From assembly GCA_020847975.1 (NCBI GenBank), contig JADLBD010000160.1, positions 1 to 46,747 of the forward strand: a DNA stretch of 46,747 nucleotides. The letters run 5' to 3'. Made by a program: the position numbers and the translations under genes. A model generated the notes under the pieces. That model saw only the letters and a program-made list of their open reading frames with translations, was not told where the DNA came from and did no database searches. Shown here one piece after another: positions 44,231 through 46,747 of this stretch. Positions within the stretch are counted from its first letter, which is position 1. Each line of letters opens with the position of its first letter. Source of the stretch: Bryobacterales bacterium. GTDB lineage: Bacteria; Acidobacteriota; Terriglobia; Bryobacterales; Bryobacteraceae.

Positions 44231-44270
44231 GCGGCTCGCCAATGCTTGAGGGAGCCTGTTGGCGAGCCGC
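44231..44270. other. 12-bp perfect hairpin between surface-protein and sortase genes
   Basis: GCGGCTCGCCAA (44231-44242) and TTGGCGAGCCGC (44259-44270) pair perfectly around a 16-base loop; a small CTTCCC/GGGAAG hairpin lies at 44272-44286. There is no T-run, so full termination is doubtful; partial termination or transcript stabilisation would give more surface protein than sortase. The rest of the spacer to 44067 shows no clear gene. Confidence 0.5.
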
Positions 44271-44298
44271 TCTTCCCCGCGGGAAGCTTGCCTTCACC

Positions 44299-45114
44299 TC
44301 AGATAATCCGGGTACGCCAGGCGCGGATGCCAAGCGCCGCCCCCAGCGAAATCAGACCCAGCACTGCCGCGAGTGGCATGTTGCTCGCCGTCCCTGGCAA
44401 TCTCCCTGTTTCCGTTTTGCCCGCATCATTTCCCTGCGCCGGGGCTGTTTCGGGCTGTTGTCGCTGTTGTTGCTGCTCCGTTTCTTGCGGAGGTTGCGGC
44501 GTTGCCTGCTCCTCTACCGCGTTCCCATTCTCTGGCGCCAGGTTTTCTGCCACCACAGGCGGCGCCGGCGTCGGCTCTGGCGCCGCCGCTGCCTCCTCCT
44601 GTCCGCTAGTCGCCTGCTGGCCTTCCACAGCCGGCGGTGGCGTCGCCGCCGCCGCAACTTCTGGAGTCGATGGCGCTTCGGTTCCACTAACTCGCGTCAG
44701 GTAATCCGCCGTTGTTTTCGGGTAAGTGAACTCTTGCCCGATCGTATCTCCAGGGTAATACCACGTCCGAATATAGTGGGGCTCTCCGGCCGGTGTCTCA
44801 TAGAACGTGATCACCGTTTTTCCCTTTGGCTCCATTCTCTCGCTCGGAATCGCCAGGATGGTTGCGTAAACCCGGTCTTCCCGGTTATTCATCACTTGAA
44901 CGATATGCCGGTCTGCGCTCGAATCGAGCAGCTTGAGAACATAATCTCCATTTGACGGCAGTGTCACCCCGTTGGGTAACTTCACTTCATCATGGAAGGT
45001 CACCTCTGTCTTCTTGTTCCACGCATCCCCGTGAACTGCGGGAACGAACAGGAGCGCCGAGGCCATCAAAAGCGCGCAACTGCATATGCCGGGTGTCATT
45101 GTTGATTTCCGCAT
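44299..45114 (-). CDS. Surface protein with LPGTA sortase-sorting tail
   Basis: Protein of 271 residues; the start at 45114 has AGGAGA eight bases upstream. Signal peptide (TPGICSCALLMASALLFVPA), a folded domain at about 30-150 (VTFHDEVKLPNGVTLPSNGD, TVITFYETPAGEPHYIRTWY), then an Ala/Pro/Gln/Glu-rich stalk (about 155-235) and the tail LPGTA (239-243), a hydrophobic stretch (about 247-263) and RAWRTRII. This is a complete cell-wall-sorting-signal layout. The folded domain resembles lineage-specific small secreted proteins of unknown role. The adjacent class D-like sortase is the obvious partner. Confidence 0.85.
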   Translation of the reverse strand: MRKSTMTPGICSCALLMASALLFVPAVHGDAWNKKTEVTFHDEVKLPNGVTLPSNGDYVLKLLDSSADRHIVQVMNNREDRVYATILAIPSERMEPKGKTVITFYETPAGEPHYIRTWYYPGDTIGQEFTYPKTTADYLTRVSGTEAPSTPEVAAAATPPPAVEGQQATSGQEEAAAAPEPTPAPPVVAENLAPENGNAVEEQATPQPPQETEQQQQRQQPETAPAQGNDAGKTETGRLPGTASNMPLAAVLGLISLGAALGIRAWRTRII

Positions 45115-45405
45115 ATTGCCGGTCTCCTTTCGGTTGGACTGGATCGCCCGAGCCGCTGTTGCCGCTTGTGCGATCCATTTGGGTCCTACCATCGCAACAC
45201 TCGTGCCAAAGCTGCAAAATGAGCGGCTTAGTCCTCTCGCTTGGCCTTCCCTCCCGGCTGAATCAGCACTTATTTCCAGCTTCCAGGTAAAAAGGAAATG
45301 GCGCCGCATCCGAAATTCAATCGAAACGAAGCGCCTCTGCGACGGTCTACAGTGTAGTCCCGGAATCGATCTCCCCAAAAATAATTTGCCTGGCAGGAGG
45401 TATGT

Positions 45406-46041
45406 ATGAAATTACAGGCATGTCTTATTGTCTTGCTCTCCGCGGCGTCTGTCGGCTGCGGATTGGAAACTCGCCAGACCAGGGTGACTGCCCCGCCACC
45501 CGCGCCAATCAACACAGGCGCGGCGGCGTCGGACATCGTGCCCTCCGGTACAACACTCGCTATCCGCGTGAATGAGGACATCTCTACTCGCGAGGCGGGC
45601 CGCACCTTCGATGCCCAGATCGCCCAGGATGTCGTCAACCAGTCAGGCGCCATCCTTATCCCCAGGGGCTCGCCTGCGCAACTCGTGGTCACGCAGGTGT
45701 CAAAGGGCGGCCTCGTGGGAACCAACACCATGCAACTCGCGCTCCGCTCCGTGACCATTCACGGCAATCAGAGAAGTGTATCCACACTGATCCAGGAGCA
45801 GCGCGGCAATGAGGGCATCGGAGCCAATCGCCGTACCGCTGAGTCTGTCGGCGGAGGAGCGGCTCTCGGCGCTCTGCTCGGAGCCGTCCTTGGCGGCGGT
45901 AAGGGTGCCGTTGCCGGTGCGGCTATCGGTGCCGCCGGCGGTGCTACCGCCCAGGTCCTCACCCGCGGCCAGGAAGTCAAAGTGCCCGCCGAAACTGTTC
46001 TCACCTTCCGGCTCGATCAGCCAATTCAATTGGCTGGTTAA
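45406..46041 (+). CDS. Glycine-zipper outer-membrane lipoprotein
   Basis: Lipoprotein of 211 residues with AGGAGG just upstream. Lipobox SVGC (Cys18) after a short hydrophobic leader. Residues about 45-130 are a beta-rich domain (GTTLAIRVNEDISTREAGRT, AILIPRGSPAQLVVTQV). A glycine zipper at about 148-180 (VGGGAALGALLGAVLGGGKG, then GAAIGAAGGA) could insert in or lie along a membrane. It ends KVPAETVLTFRLDQPIQL, similar to TraB/SlyB-like envelope proteins. Function unknown. It is divergent from the LPGTA protein; the spacer 45115-45405 shows only the two ribosome sites. Confidence 0.82.
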   Translation: MKLQACLIVLLSAASVGCGLETRQTRVTAPPPAPINTGAAASDIVPSGTTLAIRVNEDISTREAGRTFDAQIAQDVVNQSGAILIPRGSPAQLVVTQVSKGGLVGTNTMQLALRSVTIHGNQRSVSTLIQEQRGNEGIGANRRTAESVGGGAALGALLGAVLGGGKGAVAGAAIGAAGGATAQVLTRGQEVKVPAETVLTFRLDQPIQLAG

Positions 46042-46152
46042 CGGTCACATATCATTCAGAAATATTTCTCCCCGCCCAACAATCATTTACAATGTGGCCC
46101 CACAAATCTGAAAACCTCTGCATGCTACAAACAAGCCAGAGGTTTGAACACT

Positions 46153-46747
46153 ATGTCCACCATCAGCACCGCACACAGCGACGCCGCTCGCACTAACGGA
46201 GCCAAGTCCCACGGCCCCATTACCCCTGAAGGCAAAGCCCGCTCCTCCCAAAACGGCCGCATCCACGGCTTCGCCGCCTCCCGCATCGTTTTCCAAACCC
46301 CCGAAGAGCAGGAAGACTACAATACTCTCCTCGCTGAATACACCACCAATCTCAAACCCAAAGGCCCCATCGAACTCGATACCTTCCATCAACTCATCCA
46401 CGCCGCCTGGCGTCTCCGCAATCTCGCCATTGCCGACGCTGCTCTCTACGAAAAAGCCGGCGGCGACCCACTCCTCTCCGACAACCTCGACATCGAGAAA
46501 AAAGCCGCCCTCCTCCACCGCTACCGCACCGCCGCCGAACGTGCCTACACTCGCGCCCTCAACCAACTCAAAGCTTTCCAGAACAACCGCCTCTACCACG
46601 AGCAGTTCTCCCACCTCCTTCCCCCCGACACCCCTCCCCTGGCCAACGCGGAACGCTTTTCCGCCCGAACCCAAGCCAACCTCCGCAATGAACTCACCAC
46701 CGCCATCAAGCAGGCCAAAGAAGAGGCGAAAGGCTTCTCCGCCACCA
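46153..46747 (+). CDS. Hypothetical protein, GAKSHGPITPEGKARSSQN family (3' end outside window)
   Basis: An open frame of 198 codons runs off the right edge, with an AGAGG site about 10 bases before the ATG. It begins STISTAHSDAARTNGAKSHG, then GPITPEGKARSSQNGRIHGF, the hallmark N terminus of a hypothetical-protein family found in many copies in Acidobacteria. The rest is helical and rich in charged residues (LIHAAWRLRNLAIADAALYE, KKAALLHRYRTAAERAYTRA). There is no signal peptide or recognised catalytic motif. The basic, glycine-rich N terminus may bind nucleic acid, but that is speculation. The opposite-strand frame here is a shadow. Confidence 0.75.
   Translation, partial: MSTISTAHSDAARTNGAKSHGPITPEGKARSSQNGRIHGFAASRIVFQTPEEQEDYNTLLAEYTTNLKPKGPIELDTFHQLIHAAWRLRNLAIADAALYEKAGGDPLLSDNLDIEKKAALLHRYRTAAERAYTRALNQLKAFQNNRLYHEQFSHLLPPDTPPLANAERFSARTQANLRNELTTAIKQAKEEAKGFSAT

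Overview
The window looks like chromosome from a GC-rich, Gram-negative Acidobacteriota bacterium, most likely Solibacteres/Bryobacterales. This placement is inferred from gene content, not from a search. The indicators are LpxC (lipid A), a Sigma70_ECF-type sigma factor with a kinase-type leader behind it, an Oar-like TonB-dependent receptor with an N-terminal CarboxypepD_reg domain, several Tat-exported Gfo/Idh/MocA oxidoreductases, an S46 peptidase and a bacillithiol-type deacetylase. The + strand is C-rich almost throughout, whichever way genes run, except for an island at about 23.3-25.7 kb.

Layout. 0-4.4 kb: the end of a TolC-type efflux protein with a strong terminator, then a sigma-54-type promoter with an IHF-like site, a possible structured RNA or leader, and a CpxRA-like two-component pair. 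4.5-7.7 kb (minus): polA and a cyclophilin lipoprotein. 7.7-12 kb (plus): lpxC, pgsA, a secreted nitrilase-family hydrolase and an APC permease. 12 kb: a 113-bp MITE-like element with 10-bp flanking repeats beside a dead PhoD-like phosphatase gene. 12.7-19.1 kb: an enolase-superfamily enzyme, an S46 peptidase and glnE. 19.2-19.9 kb: three tandem homologous small-RNA genes, each with its own IHF-like box, sigma-54 -24/-12 promoter and terminator. 19.9-20.9 kb: a VapC-like toxin and partner. 20.9-27 kb: three oxidoreductases, a glycerophosphodiesterase and a lactonase-like propeller protein. 27-29.8 kb: a decayed operon copy, then the intact operon (Ser-to-Asn pseudoprotease with PDZ, active-looking protease, LuxR-type regulator with a degenerate receiver). 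29.8-33.2 kb (minus): kinase, rhomboid, BshB1-like deacetylase, cyclase. 33.4-38.8 kb: TonB-dependent receptor, ECF sigma factor, truncated kinase leader, secreted repeat protein. 38.8-41.4 kb (minus): YwaF-like membrane protein, enoyl-CoA hydratase, diaminopropionate ammonia-lyase. 41.5-46.7 kb: Tat-exported ThDP enzyme, class D-like sortase, LPGTA-tailed surface protein, glycine-zipper lipoprotein, and a gene running off the end.

The most interesting element is the triplet of sigma-54-driven RNAs next to glnE. The copies differ by paired substitutions that keep the same three-hairpin fold, conserve C-rich single-stranded segments, and have promoter boxes spaced in 10-bp steps. The same promoter architecture recurs at 1,974-2,007. 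The nearest functional analogies are multicopy regulatory RNAs such as Qrr or the alpha-proteobacterial C-rich-loop RNAs, but I recognise no named family.
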